64,000 bases of DNA from Microbotryomycetes sp. JL201 (taxonomy: Eukaryota > Basidiomycota > Microbotryomycetes), in assembly GCA_033819885.1 (NCBI GenBank), contig JAQYUZ010000012.1, positions 345,932 through 409,931 of the forward strand, given 5' to 3'. Numbering within the stretch: position 1 is the first letter of the stretch; the number at the start of each line of letters is the position of its first letter. Under the pieces are notes generated by a model. It saw only the letters and a list, made by a program, of their open reading frames with translations. It ran no database searches and was not told the origin of the DNA. Positions 1 to 11,057 of the stretch are shown in pieces. Made by a program: the position numbers and the translations under genes.

Positions 1-3000
1 TCGTCTTTCTGACGTTCTATGCTCCCGTCCCGGCGAATGGTAGGCAAACAATCTTGCTGTTTCGCACAATTCGCGAAACGGAGTGGGCACGCAGGCAAGA
101 GACGTTTGGATACTTTGACGACGAGTGTCAAGCGATCGTCGATGATATGCAATCGTTGCTCACGATCATCGGCATCGAGTCACTCAACCTTGAGGCGGTC
201 ATGGAGCAAAACAGTGTCATTCCTGCACCTGGAGACAAGCCTTTGCCAACAGACAATCAACTGGCTCCCTCGAACGTCTCAGAGATCAATCTCGAGGTCG
301 AACGGTTAACGCAACAGGACGAGATCAAGAGCTCGCTGATCCTGCTAGGCTGGGCGTTTGTGCTTTCCAGAGTGACAGATGCACTCATGGAGCAGGGCGT
401 GCCCGATGCCTACCACGATTTCGCATCTCGAGCATTGCGTGTCGAAGTCCCCGCTCCTTTCAATCGCTCAAAGATCTCGTCGTCGTCAAGCCAACCACTG
501 TTCCAGCTATACGCTTCGCACGCGCTGTCTTCGTCCACTAGACTGTTCGACACAATGATCTCCGTACTCAAATCCCCGTTGCTCGGCAGTCAGCATGTCG
601 CAAAGTCTGCGTCGCTTGAACCAAACATTGTCGGTTATCTGTCAGTCTTTCGCGGGCTGCTTACATCCGTGCCTTTACTCGTTCGCTTGTCGTTTCTGTC
701 GCAAGAGCAGTACGCAGGGGTCGTCGGAGCTTTTGCGGCGCTGTACGGCAACCCTGCAGCGATCGATTTGTGCGCACAGTTCTGGCAAGACTTCTTCAAT
801 GACGACCTCGACCAATCGACGCTCGATTCGGTCCCAAAATCTACACATAGCGCCGGCGAAGCAATGCTCATTGAGCTGGCTCTGTCGCGATTTCCAGTAC
901 AGCTCGGCCACCTGCTCAAGATCATACGAGCGCTGTCGGCTGGTATCGCTGGATCGCAACGTCTCTCATCAAGTCGCGACGACGACCCGGGCGGCGAAAA
1001 CGCAGTCATTGCCCGCCGCTGCGCATTGTGCACATTCACGTTCCTCTCGACATTAACGACGCTGACACAAGTCGTCCCGTCTGCTCCATCCGTAACACCT
1101 TTGCCATACGAGGTGGCTACTTTTCCAGAAGTCGTCTACCGAGCAACACGACCTATCCCTGCCACACGACTGGTCTCAGTCCCTCCCGGCACAACGGGAA
1201 GTCTCATCAGTCAGGAAGGCAGCAAACCGGTCGTCGTCTCCTGGAACATGCAATGGTCAGCGCTCAAACTATTCGTCGAAGTGCTGCAGGACTTTGCCGG
1301 CGTCATTGCCGCTCGAGAACAGGGCGGAGATGACGTCTTCAATGCTCAAGCGAGCCGACCACGCCCTTTCGAATGGTCCTCACAGATTGAACACATCGAG
1401 GACGTCATAAGTATCCTCGACATACTTCGACTCACTCTGCAGAGCGATCCAAGTCTTGGTCGACCTCTTGTTGAGCATCTTCAAGAAGACGACAGCAACA
1501 TCGACGTGCTGGAGATTGTATTCCGCATGCTCGAGAACTCTTTGAACCAGCCGGCCAACATGATGAACGGACAGCTTGTAAGCTCGCAACTCGGATTGGT
1601 GGCTGCACTACTGCCTTCATATCCGGGAGGCTGCTGGACGTTCCTGCGAGGTTCAACACTGCTCTTTCCGTCGACTTTGGCAGCGCCGTGGACACGAGAC
1701 TCTAGCTGGCGTGCAGTCAGCGAATCGGAGCGAGTAGCAGGCACGTACCCGATCGTGCTGTCCTTGCTCGATCTCCTTCGCGCTCTCGTCCTCGAGTATC
1801 AAGCCACTTGGACTATTTCGCCGCCCGAGATCGTCAACGTGAAACGGGACGTCTTGGCGCGCGCCCTCAGCTGGCTCCGAGACGAGGTTTGGGTCAACTT
1901 TTCGTCATGGCGTTTTATACACATCGTTGAGAGATGCGCTATGGCTCAGAGGATCATTGAATTGTTCCAACTGGTGATAGACGATGCCCAGATTTCGAAG
2001 GAGTCCGGAGAATCGTTCGCCTCGGTCTTAGTCGACGCATTGCTCACCAGAGCGAGCATGGCTCAGGTAGCACCGTTGCTGACAACCATCAATGCTGGCG
2101 CCGAACCTGTAACGCTGCTCCGGAAAGCTGGCAAGTTTGTAGAAGCTCAAGCGATCGAAGACGTGACGAGCGTATCCCTGCGTCTGATGACTGACTTGCT
2201 CAAGATGCAAAACCGGACGGCGCCAACTGCTTCTTCTCTTCTGGAAAAGCTTTGTCTTTCGCACATCGTGTCGGACGGTCAGAAGCAATCCGTCAAGTTT
2301 GGTCTTGTAGAACGACGACCAGAAATCGTGGAGGCCATCGCGAGCTACATTCTGGCGCCGGTTGATGTTCGAACGGCAGTGCTTGCCGCCAAAACATTGA
2401 TGATGCTTACGTTGAGAACAACTGCATGGCATCCGCGCCCACCGAGCTTGATTTCATTGCTAGGTGGTTCAGACAAGGCAGAAAAGTTCATCGTCGCTGC
2501 GCTACAGACGGCATCCGATCCGGCGGCCGACGAAGGTTTGCAAGTCGCAATATGGAACCTAGTCAGTTGTAACCTCTTTGACATCGATTTCAGAGGGTGC
2601 TGACTCTGGCTACTTGTCAGGCCGCTGCGATTGCCGATACGCAACCTGGCCTCGCTCTTTTGCTAGTGACGGGTCGACAGTATCCATTTGTGGACGAGCC
2701 GACTGTCAAAGAACTGCCAAAGGACGGCGGGATTCAGCAGCTCAGCAGCAGCAGCAGCAACATTGCTCCGCCGCCTTTTCGTCAATTGCCACGAACAGCT
2801 CTCGGCGTGGGGCTCGAAGTTGTTGGGACCTGGACGGAAGCGTGGGACGACTCGCCTGAGCTACTGATGGCTGTCTTGCGCTTTTTCGATTATGCCTTCC
2901 AGCACCTCGTCGATTACGGCAATGCGCTTGACAGTTTCCGAGCCAGAACCAATGCTTGGGAATGCTTTGTCAAGATTGCTTTCAAGAGCATCGACGAAGA

Positions 3001-5594
3001 GGAGCCAGAGGATGAGCAGGAGACTAGGGCATATTGTCATCGACTGATGTCCAAGGCACACGCTGTGCGCATCATCGCGCTCGATATTCAGGACGTTCTC
3101 TCAAAGCCGACGCCGTTAACCGCCACCAGCGTCCAAGTCTTGTTCAAAACGTTCAACAACTTGACCGAAACGAGCAACGCTCTGCACACAGCGGTCACGT
3201 CATCCTGCTCGCCGTCGCTGCACCAGGGAGTGCGAGAGCTCGTGCACGAGCTTTTGCCCACACTCGACCTCGACAAGCTTCGATCTCCTCCATCAACACA
3301 CGTGATTGATGACTCGAGGGATTTTGGGCCGGGATACATCTACTCGCTCGTCACTCTGAGACGACGCCTGGACGGCTATCTCGTGGACGCGGAGTCTACA
3401 TTGACCGAAGTCGACTTCGATAGCATTGTCGAGCAAGTTGTTAAACTCAATCTCAATTTGTCACTCATCGAGGCAGAGCTCTCACACTTGCGGTCCTGGG
3501 GTCAACTGCTGGACATCGTCGCTCCCCTTGTCCAGATCGCTGCCGACTCGCCAGACCAGACGAGCAAGATTGTCCCAAATCGATTGGTCGAAGCAGGCCT
3601 TGACACGACTGCCAAAGCTGTCGCAGCTGAAGATCGAGGCGTTCAAATCGTGACAATGGTGCAAGGAGAGCGTCTGTCGATCCTGCTCGTGCTCGTCAAG
3701 ATCCTGCAGAGAGTGACTGAGCCCAAAGCGAAAGACCACGTCATCGCGCTATTTGGGCAGCTAGCGCTCATCTACACTAATCCGGCACTGCAACCGCTCG
3801 AGTCGGTCACGCAGAGAGCGTTGCCACCGCTACACAGAAACCTTTTGCGAATCACGTATTTTGCATTCGGCAAGCTCAACTCGACGACGACCGCCGAAGC
3901 CGACGCCTTTTCGCCCGAACAAAGGTCACAGCTATCACAAGCAGTTGAAGGGATCATGAGGCTCGTCATGCAAGCCACGCGCGACTTGTTGCTGCTCGCC
4001 CGCGTGGAAAAGAGTCTCGATGTCGAGCAGGATATATCGCTCGCCGTGTCGGTCATCACTCAGATTGTCTCGTCGGCGTTTGTACCTCCCGCATCGTTGT
4101 GGCTCGCACATTGCCAAACGATTGACTTCTTCCGGTCCGCATTCGAAGTGTTTGTTCAGATGGCGGCGGACGCAAATGGTCGTCCTCTGTACGCGCAACA
4201 CGTGCTTGACTTGTGTCTCGCATTGTCATCAGTCAACGCGCGGGCGGCAGAGATGATGGCGCTCGAGGGCTTGATGACTGCCATGACCAACAACGCTCTT
4301 ACGGCTGTGGCGGAAGCTGGCGCGATCAACGTCTTGTCGGCAGACGGCACACGCAGGTCGAGCGAGCACGAACTGTGGACAGGAATGTTGACCTTGGTTG
4401 TCTCTGTCATGTCGGCCATTGGAGACTCGACACACTTTGTCGAACACGAAATCGTCGGGTTCGTCAGACTCTACGGCGCCCAAATATCAGTCGCGATGAA
4501 CTGGTCGTCCGACACGTCCTTGACGCTGCCTGCTCTGGAAGAGCTGTCTGCTACGTTGGCCCTCATGCGTGGGCTTTTGGGCCGGGCGGGCATCAAAACT
4601 CGTACGGTCGCAACGGCCTCGTCGACAGCCATGGTTCAAGTCGCCAGCTTGTTTGCAGAACAGTCGCTGTACATGCTGCAGCAAATCACTTTCGTCATGC
4701 TGCATCCAAATCGACTGATGGGCCTGATCCAGCCCACAAACGCCGAAGAACGTGCTTGGATCGAAAAGGACACGTTAGCCATGGACTCTGGTGAAGATTT
4801 GAACAAGCGTCCGGTCGTCGCGAGCGTAACGTTGGCTTTGCTCGGACTCGCTCGTGTCGTTGTCGACGGATTGACATCTTTCACATTGGCGATCGACACG
4901 TTGGTCAAAGAGCCGAACGAATGGAAACCCGAACGAGCGATCGTGCTGCCCGTGAGTCTTTTGCGTGCCTCTGTAGACCTTGCGGACTAGACTGATCTCT
5001 GTGGATGTGTGACAGACTGCGACAGTGACTTCCCGAGAAAAGGCTTCGATCGGCACACTTTTTGACCTTGCATCTTTCTGTCAAGACACGTTGCGCGCCG
5101 CACACTCGACTTCGTCGTCCACCACAATGACCGCAAAACTTTCTACGACTCAATCACCAACTTTGTCGTCCATCACGCCTCTGCTTCCTTACTCTCCCGA
5201 AACAATGATGCGATGCGCGTCCCAAACGCTCGAAAGCTTGTTGATGCTCGCGTCAACTCAGTTGGGCTTGTGGCTATGTCGAGAAGCACCAACTTCTTCT
5301 GCTTCCGAATCTATCGGTTCACCAAATATGTCGTCAAGCGATCAAAGGAGGGCTACAACATTGATGAAGAGGGAAATCACGGGCGAATTGGCAGGCGACT
5401 TGATCAGCTTGCTCGAAAAATCGTCTGGCGGAAAACCTTTGTCGGCTTCAACAACGAACGGAACGAGTTTGAAATCGAGTTTGTCCACAAGTACGGCAAA
5501 CTCTTTGGGCAAGAAGCAAGACGTTGTCAGCTCGGAATTGTGCACCATCTTAAAGTCGTTTGTACAGCATAGAGTGTTGGTGCTTGAGGATTAG
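1..5594 (+). CDS. NUP188: Nup188-type scaffold nucleoporin (5' end outside window)
   Basis: About 1,800 residues of a large all-helical protein are read through three exons; the first is already open at the left edge, so the N-terminus is missing. Frame and splice signals give introns at 2562-2620 (phase 0, CTGAC branch site) and 4952-5015, and the stop is at 5592-5594. Seen directly: no catalytic motifs, a leucine-rich alpha-solenoid composition, a YPGGCWTFL segment followed by a stretch rich in aromatic residues, and TQPGLALLL straight after the first splice. These resemble the Nup188 branch of the Nup188/Nup192 inner-ring nucleoporins, which bridge Nic96 and the pore scaffold. Size fits both branches (1,650-1,750 residues or more), so Nup192/Nup205 is the alternative. 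The family is fairly sure, the exact paralogue less so. Confidence 0.72.
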
Positions 5595-5842
5595 ACTGGG
5601 ATGAGTACGATAATTGTTGAAGAATGCATCAGAAGCGGTTGCACATGCTGGCAAAAGTGCGATCTGCGTTTTACAAGAAGGTATACGACAAAGGAAGGAA
5701 CGAGTACATATACAACATCCGTACTAGAGTTCCGAGGTACAAAAGGTAGAAGAGAACAACAACTGCCACTGAATGGTCTCGATGCAAGCTTGACGCCATG
5801 CCCATGCGGATTCTTAATAATAAGAAGAGACGAAGCACACGC

Positions 5843-8108
5843 TCACTCTCTCGTGTCTGGCGAAACATCTTCAGGCACAGGTGGCATGTACGATGCCGAG
5901 CCAACGTCAGAGATTGACATTTTGAAAAAGTCGTGCTGGAGCGCTTCGGCAGGCGTGATGCGATCTGCCGGATCCCACTTGAGCAGACTCATGACGAGGT
6001 CTACGAACGACAAAGCCGCACGTGAATTGTCGTGAGGTATCATGCTCTGTGTGCGCACGTCACACCAGTCAGTACTTCGGACAAGGGCTTAAGAGACGGG
6101 GCGAAAAGCCGCAAAGTCGACCCACTTGGATCATTTTCATGCCAGACACGAATTTCCGACTTTGGCTGCTCGTGTCTTCTCGGGGAAAGTTTACGATCGG
6201 ACCGTTCTGACCCGGCCTGAACCAGCCTTGATGACCGTTTGCTAATGCCGCCCTTGATATTTCCGAGTGGCGCGTCAGAACTTGTCCGGCAAGCTGGACA
6301 TCAATATCGACTGACCGTTCTGCCCGTTGAGCGAATCGCTTTGGCATGTGTCCGAACACTCGAACCATCATGGCCAAATGCTCTAGGTTTTCATGCGTTT
6401 GGAACAGTGCTTCGCCCGTCATGAATTCGACCAGTATGCAGCCTATAGACCATGCGTCACACGGAAAGCTCCACCCGAGACCTGATGAAGCGTATGCTGT
6501 CGTCAGCGCTAGAGCCGGGATAGTCACCGACTTTGTTTCACCTAGAATAATCTCTGGCGCTCGGTAATGCCGTGTCGACACGACAGACGCGTGATAGTCC
6601 TTTGCACCGGTTGCGCTGCCAAAGTCAATCAACCGGATGGATGTATTTTTGAGAATCTTGCGATTCTTGTGACGCTGCGAAGCAGAAGCATGTGTCGGCA
6701 GGCAGCACATGACCGACACTCTTTTGGCAACGCACTTTTGCTGGTACAATGTCTGCTCGCCCATCTTCCAGCAAGATGTTTTCCGGCTTGAGGTCCGTGT
6801 GAATGAACTGCATGCGGTGCACGACTGAGGGATAGCGTTAGAAATCAATTCTGTTTGAATCAACGGATCGCAGCTCACAGGCGACGCTGCTCAAAAGCTG
6901 CCGTGCGAACGACTGAACATGGCTCAGAGGGAATGGCGCATAGCTGTTCTCCTTGAGAAAGTCAAACACGGACTGCCCGAGCAGTTCAGATACTAGGCAG
7001 TGGTGACCGTGGTTGATGAAGCATTCGGTCAGTTGAATGCATTTACTGCAAAAATGACCGTTGGTCAGCCTGCCTATGGTTACGTGCATATCGAAAGAGA
7101 AGCTTGCTATTTGTTCGTCACATCTCCCTTTTCGAGCTTTTTGAGTACGGCAATCTCCATCTTGGCGGCTTCTCTGTATTTATCCACATTTCGTCTTATG
7201 AATGTGCCGCGTCAGCATGTACCGTGAATGAGCATCTAAAGTGCCAGCTTACATGATCTTGATGGCAACATGCTGTCGAGTTTTGATGTGTTCGGCTGCG
7301 ACGACTTTGCCGAAAGTCCCTTGCCCGAGTTGTTTGATAATCCGATCTGTCGAGCCCATTGACAACATCAGCGATGCCGCACAATACGAATTGACGCAAG
7401 AGCAACGCACATTCGCCAGAGAGCAGCGTTTCTGGTCTCACAATATAATGCCCATCCTTGTCGCATATCGCGTCATCGTCCGCCACCTTGGCTTTCTGTG
7501 AAGCCCGCGTCTGAACGTAGAAAGCGCATTAGCGAGCGCGAATTCGATGCTCGCGAAAAGTCAAATCAGCAACTGACGTCTTGAGCCTGGTCTGCGTGCT
7601 TGCGCTTTGTGCTCGTCTTTGACGATGTCGGCGGTGGATCATGGTCTTTTGCCTTTGCTGGCGCCGGCCATTTCTTGCCCTGTGTGCTTGACGAGGCAAC
7701 GTAAGGATTGTCCGAGATGTGAGCTCCGTCGCTCTTGCGCCGCTTGCTGGGCCCGGGGTGATCATCTTGGTGGCGAGCGCGGTAGACGTTGTCTGGCAAA
7801 GTGCTTGTAGCCGCGTAATCCTCGTCGCCTGGCTCCGGCGTGTCCATGATGGTGAGAACCTCCTGGTCCCGGCCATTCAAGTTGACCTTGTCGACCCTGA
7901 ACATTGTCGGCGGGGGAGGGGCGCCTGCTGGCTGCCTCCTTGATGCATATGCTGAGGTGCCGTTGACTTGGTTGTTGCTATGGCGCTGTGGCGCGGTCGA
8001 CGTGCTGGCCACGGCGGCGCCGCCGTTGGAAGCGGCCGCGAGCGTGTATGTTGACCTGCTTGCGGCACTGCTGTCACCGGCAGGTCTCGTGACAACCTGA
8101 GACGACAT
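5843..8108 (-). CDS. LAMMER-family dual-specificity protein kinase (CLK/Kns1/Lkh1 type)
   Basis: The family signature EHLAMM is present, with HTDLKPEN (catalytic loop), DFGSA (DFG), STRHYRAPE (activation loop) and GQGTFGKV (glycine loop). LAMMER kinases phosphorylate SR splicing factors and regulate growth and stress responses in fungi. The N-terminal 180 or so residues are basic, Ser/Pro-rich and probably disordered. Exons I could join: 7578-8108, 7411-7510, 7253-7346, one starting at 7194, one ending at 6879, 6736-6824, 6542-6674 and one starting at 6481; the last exon ends at a TGA at 5843. The ATG at 8108 is the first good start; the open frame reaches 8282 without another ATG. The join between the exon from 7194 and the exon ending at 6879 does not work with a GT donor (see findings). 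The family call is firm. Confidence 0.88.
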
Positions 8109-8699
8109 GGGTGAGATTCGTGTAGGCGTCCTCTCTCGTCTTCTGCGGTCCTGAGTGCGGCGGCGGCGGCGGGCGAGCTGAGCGTCCGAGCGCTGCTGCA
8201 AGTCACGCGTGCTGGCTAGTCGAGTACCCGGGCGAGGCGAGTGGCCGTGTTGAATGTAGATAGACACGCTTTTGTGACTCAATCGAGTGCTTGGGCGTGT
8301 CGACCGAGCCTAAACCGGATGACAACGCAGCACGCGCCGGAACGCACAGCAATGACGCAGATCCGAGCAGCAGCACGTCGTTACGCTTTCTGTGGCACGA
8401 GAATGTAGGTGGACCGAGTGTCGGAGCGACTGTTGGCCAAGCTGGCTTGGAGAAACAACGACGTTGCAGGAGTACTTAGGAGTCAACAGCTCCACTTGTA
8501 CAGCAGACACTGATTGCGTTCCATCCAACGGCGTTGTCGCATGACGAAATATGCTCACAATGATGACAGCTATTGCACATTTCTAGGGTCAACTCCGCCA
8601 CCATCGCAGCTGTGGAGCCATGCCAATGCATATACACCGACCTGTCTAGAGCTGAATACATTCTATGTCTTCATGTATTAGAAAGTGCAGAGCGACGCT
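8109..8699. other. Intergenic stretch upstream of the kinase
   Basis: No supported gene. It should hold the promoter of the kinase gene (transcribed leftward) and the 3' flank is that of the MDP-1-like phosphatase's downstream side. Open frames on both strands are short and lack family resemblance or a coherent splice pattern. Confidence 0.5.
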
Positions 8700-9504
8700 C
8701 TACATACATTGCTCGACCTGTTGAGACCTTGAGGACAGCTGCTTGCGCCATGCGTCCAAGCCAGACTCGAACAACTGCCGGTTGACCCCGTCTCGAACGA
8801 GAACAAATGTGATCCCGAGCTTTGTCACTTCCATATTCCTGCTTTCATCGTCGAAAAACAGCATCTCTTCGTACGGAATGCCCGTCGCTTCGTGTATAGC
8901 GCGAAAATGCTTGAGCTTGGACCCGGGATAAATTTCGAGAGTGTCGAACAGCTTGATGCTTGAAATCGTATCCGATGCCGAAGCTTCTTGACGTGATTTT
9001 GCCTTGAGCGGATCAAAGTGGCCGCCACTACTCGGACGCATGGTTCCCGGAACCAACAGCTCAGTCAAGGCTTGCCGCGCACTACAATCGTACACTAGTG
9101 TTAGCCCCGCGTCGAAAAACCCTGTCGCCAATCCAAACACACGCTTTTGGTGCGCTTGTCCTTGAGACTGCTGCGACGTGAACATTGCTGTGGTGCAGCT
9201 GCAAAAGAATGCTCGGAACTTCTGGGTAGAATGCCATGGTCGTACCGTACCGGTCAAATATCCTATTGACGTCTTGGCCCTTGCGTTTTAGCGGAGGCGT
9301 CTGAAAGCGAGAGTATATTAGCAAAGGCGGAGATGAGCGGGTTACGTTCGAGGTCGAGCTCACTACGTGTGTCTAACGGTGCATCAGGTGTCAGGAAAGC
9401 ATGCCAGTCTCGACATCATGTGTCAAAGCGGGTCTTGTTCCACTTACGTCCACCCAGAGATCCCAACACGTGTAATCCAGGTCAAAAGCGACGAGTGTCG
9501 GCAT
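8700..9504 (-). CDS. Magnesium-dependent phosphatase-1 (MDP-1) like HAD phosphatase
   Basis: The protein starts MPTLVAFDLDYTCWDLWVD, with the HAD nucleophile motif DLDYT at residues 8-12. Later come VAAVSRTSAP (motif II Ser/Thr) and MLFFDDESRN (the acidic motif that binds magnesium). The order and spacing match the MDP-1/acid phosphatase PF12689 group, small cytosolic phosphatases that act on phosphotyrosine or protein-bound sugar phosphates in vitro. The first exon is 9448-9504 with a GTAAGT donor, and the second begins at 9300 with TPPLKRKGQDVNRIFDRYG, the usual continuation. A further intron lies near 9080-9130. The start ATG is at 9504 and the stop TAG at 8700-8702. The physiological substrate cannot be told from sequence. 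Confidence 0.85.
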
Positions 9505-9820
9505 GTGATGATTAGTTTCGACCTGGACGGGCTCAACTCTGGCTGTCATCGTTCCTACTCGTTTGCACGCTGGTCGCGGTCAGGCTATGACGTCTGGACG
9601 GAGCGGCCAAGGCAGCTGGAGTTTGAGAGCACTTTAATGCCTAGTATTCTCCAGATAAATGTCCCTTGATGATGCTCGGGATGAATTTGTGCTGGGATCA
9701 ATGGCAAAAAGGTGGGAAGGCCAAGTTGGCTTTTGGCATTCGCCCATCATTTACAGACACCTGCTCGCTCGACGCGCAAAGCATCTCTCACGTATCGCTC
9801 CGTCCGTGCACCCGAAAGCG
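9505..9820. promoter_or_regulatory. Divergent intergenic region, MDP-1-like / TatD-like
   Basis: This 316-nt region separates two genes transcribed away from each other, so it should carry both promoters. An in-frame ATG at 9659 could extend the TatD-like protein by 54 residues with no family resemblance; I took the ATG at 9821 instead. No clear motif was recognised. Confidence 0.4.
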
Positions 9821-10899
9821 ATGGGAAGCAAGAGCAAGTCCAAGGGCACGCCGGACGAGAGTTGCTTGGTCTTGCCCAGGCATCGAGACTTGTCGGACGA
9901 CACTGGCGCCGACGAACAATTGATTGACACGCATACCCACATCTTGTCGACGTACGAGACGTATTTGCAAAAATATCCCGACGCAAAGCACAAGGCGAGC
10001 ATCGCACAATTCGTGAGTGCGCTCCTGATTGACAACGGCGAAGCGCACAAGGTGGCAAAGGTCATCGACGTTTGGTGCGAGGCCCCGCTGAGGCCAGAGT
10101 GGAAAGATACTGTTGCTCAACTCGAACAAGTTGGCCCCCACGAGTGGTTCAACTTCGTTGTCGGCGCGCATCCACACGCGGCATCGGATTACACGGACGA
10201 AATCGAAAAGACATTCGAAGAGGCCCATGCTCACCCAAGGTGTGTTGGTTGGGGCGAAGTCGGTCTCGACTATCATTACGACAACAGTCCTCGAGACATT
10301 CAACAAGACGTTTTGCGCCGACAGCTGCGAGCAGCAATTGGATCAAAGCTTGACAAGGCAATCACGATCCACACTCGGGAAGCGGACGACGACATTTGGC
10401 GGATCTTGACAGAAGAAGTACCAAGAGAGCAGCGACTGCACATCCATTGCTTCACAGACTCGCCACAGCTTGCTTCCAAACTGCTAGATCACTTTCCTCA
10501 CCTGATGATTGGCATCACGGGTGTCATCACGTATAGTTCCAACCTCAACACGGCCCGTGAGTTCGCACTGAATCCTCCGCTTTTGAGCGTCCTAGATGAC
10601 AGAATCTCGCAGAGGTTGTCCGAGATATGGCACCAAATTGTTCTCCGTCTAACCCGGGTGCGCTCAGAATCCTACTAGAAACGGATGCACCCTATATGAT
10701 ACCCTCAAACATGGGTCCACCGACCTCGCTCGGCATGAAAGGCGGGCAGAAATTGCCACATTCGCATTCTGGCATGCTCCCGTGGACTGCATCGTTCATT
10801 GCGCAAATATTGAACGAAAACAGGACAGAAGATTTGTGGACGACTCAAGACGTGATCAGAGTCGCAAGACAGAACGCGGCAAAGATATACAAAATATAG
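9821..10899 (+). CDS. TatD-family metal-dependent hydrolase
   Basis: Metal-binding motifs appear in family order: IDTHTH near the N-terminus (HxH), GAHPH, GEVGLDYHYD (bridging Glu), a histidine in ITIHTREADDD, LHIHCFTD, and LLETDAPY (C-terminal metal-binding Asp). This is the TatD/TATDN (beta-alpha)8 hydrolase family, known for Mg-dependent deoxyribonuclease activity and linked in fungi to DNA degradation. One intron, 10557-10612, joins the two frames and restores QVVRDM before the LLETDAP block; the stop is at 10897-10899. The start at 9821 (MGSKSKSKG) is chosen because the upstream part does not look conserved. A second, more divergent family member lies at 37151-38522. Confidence 0.85.
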
Positions 10900-11057
10900 A
10901 CAAGACGAGACAGGAACGGCGAGCGTAGACATTACGGCGCGAGTACCTCGATAGAATGTGGTAGAGCTGGAAGTTGCAAAAGTGCCCTTTGATGTCGTGC
11001 ATTCCCCGCTGGCTCGGTCTTTTTGAGCTCAGGCCACTCTGCCGCTCACCGCGCGCG

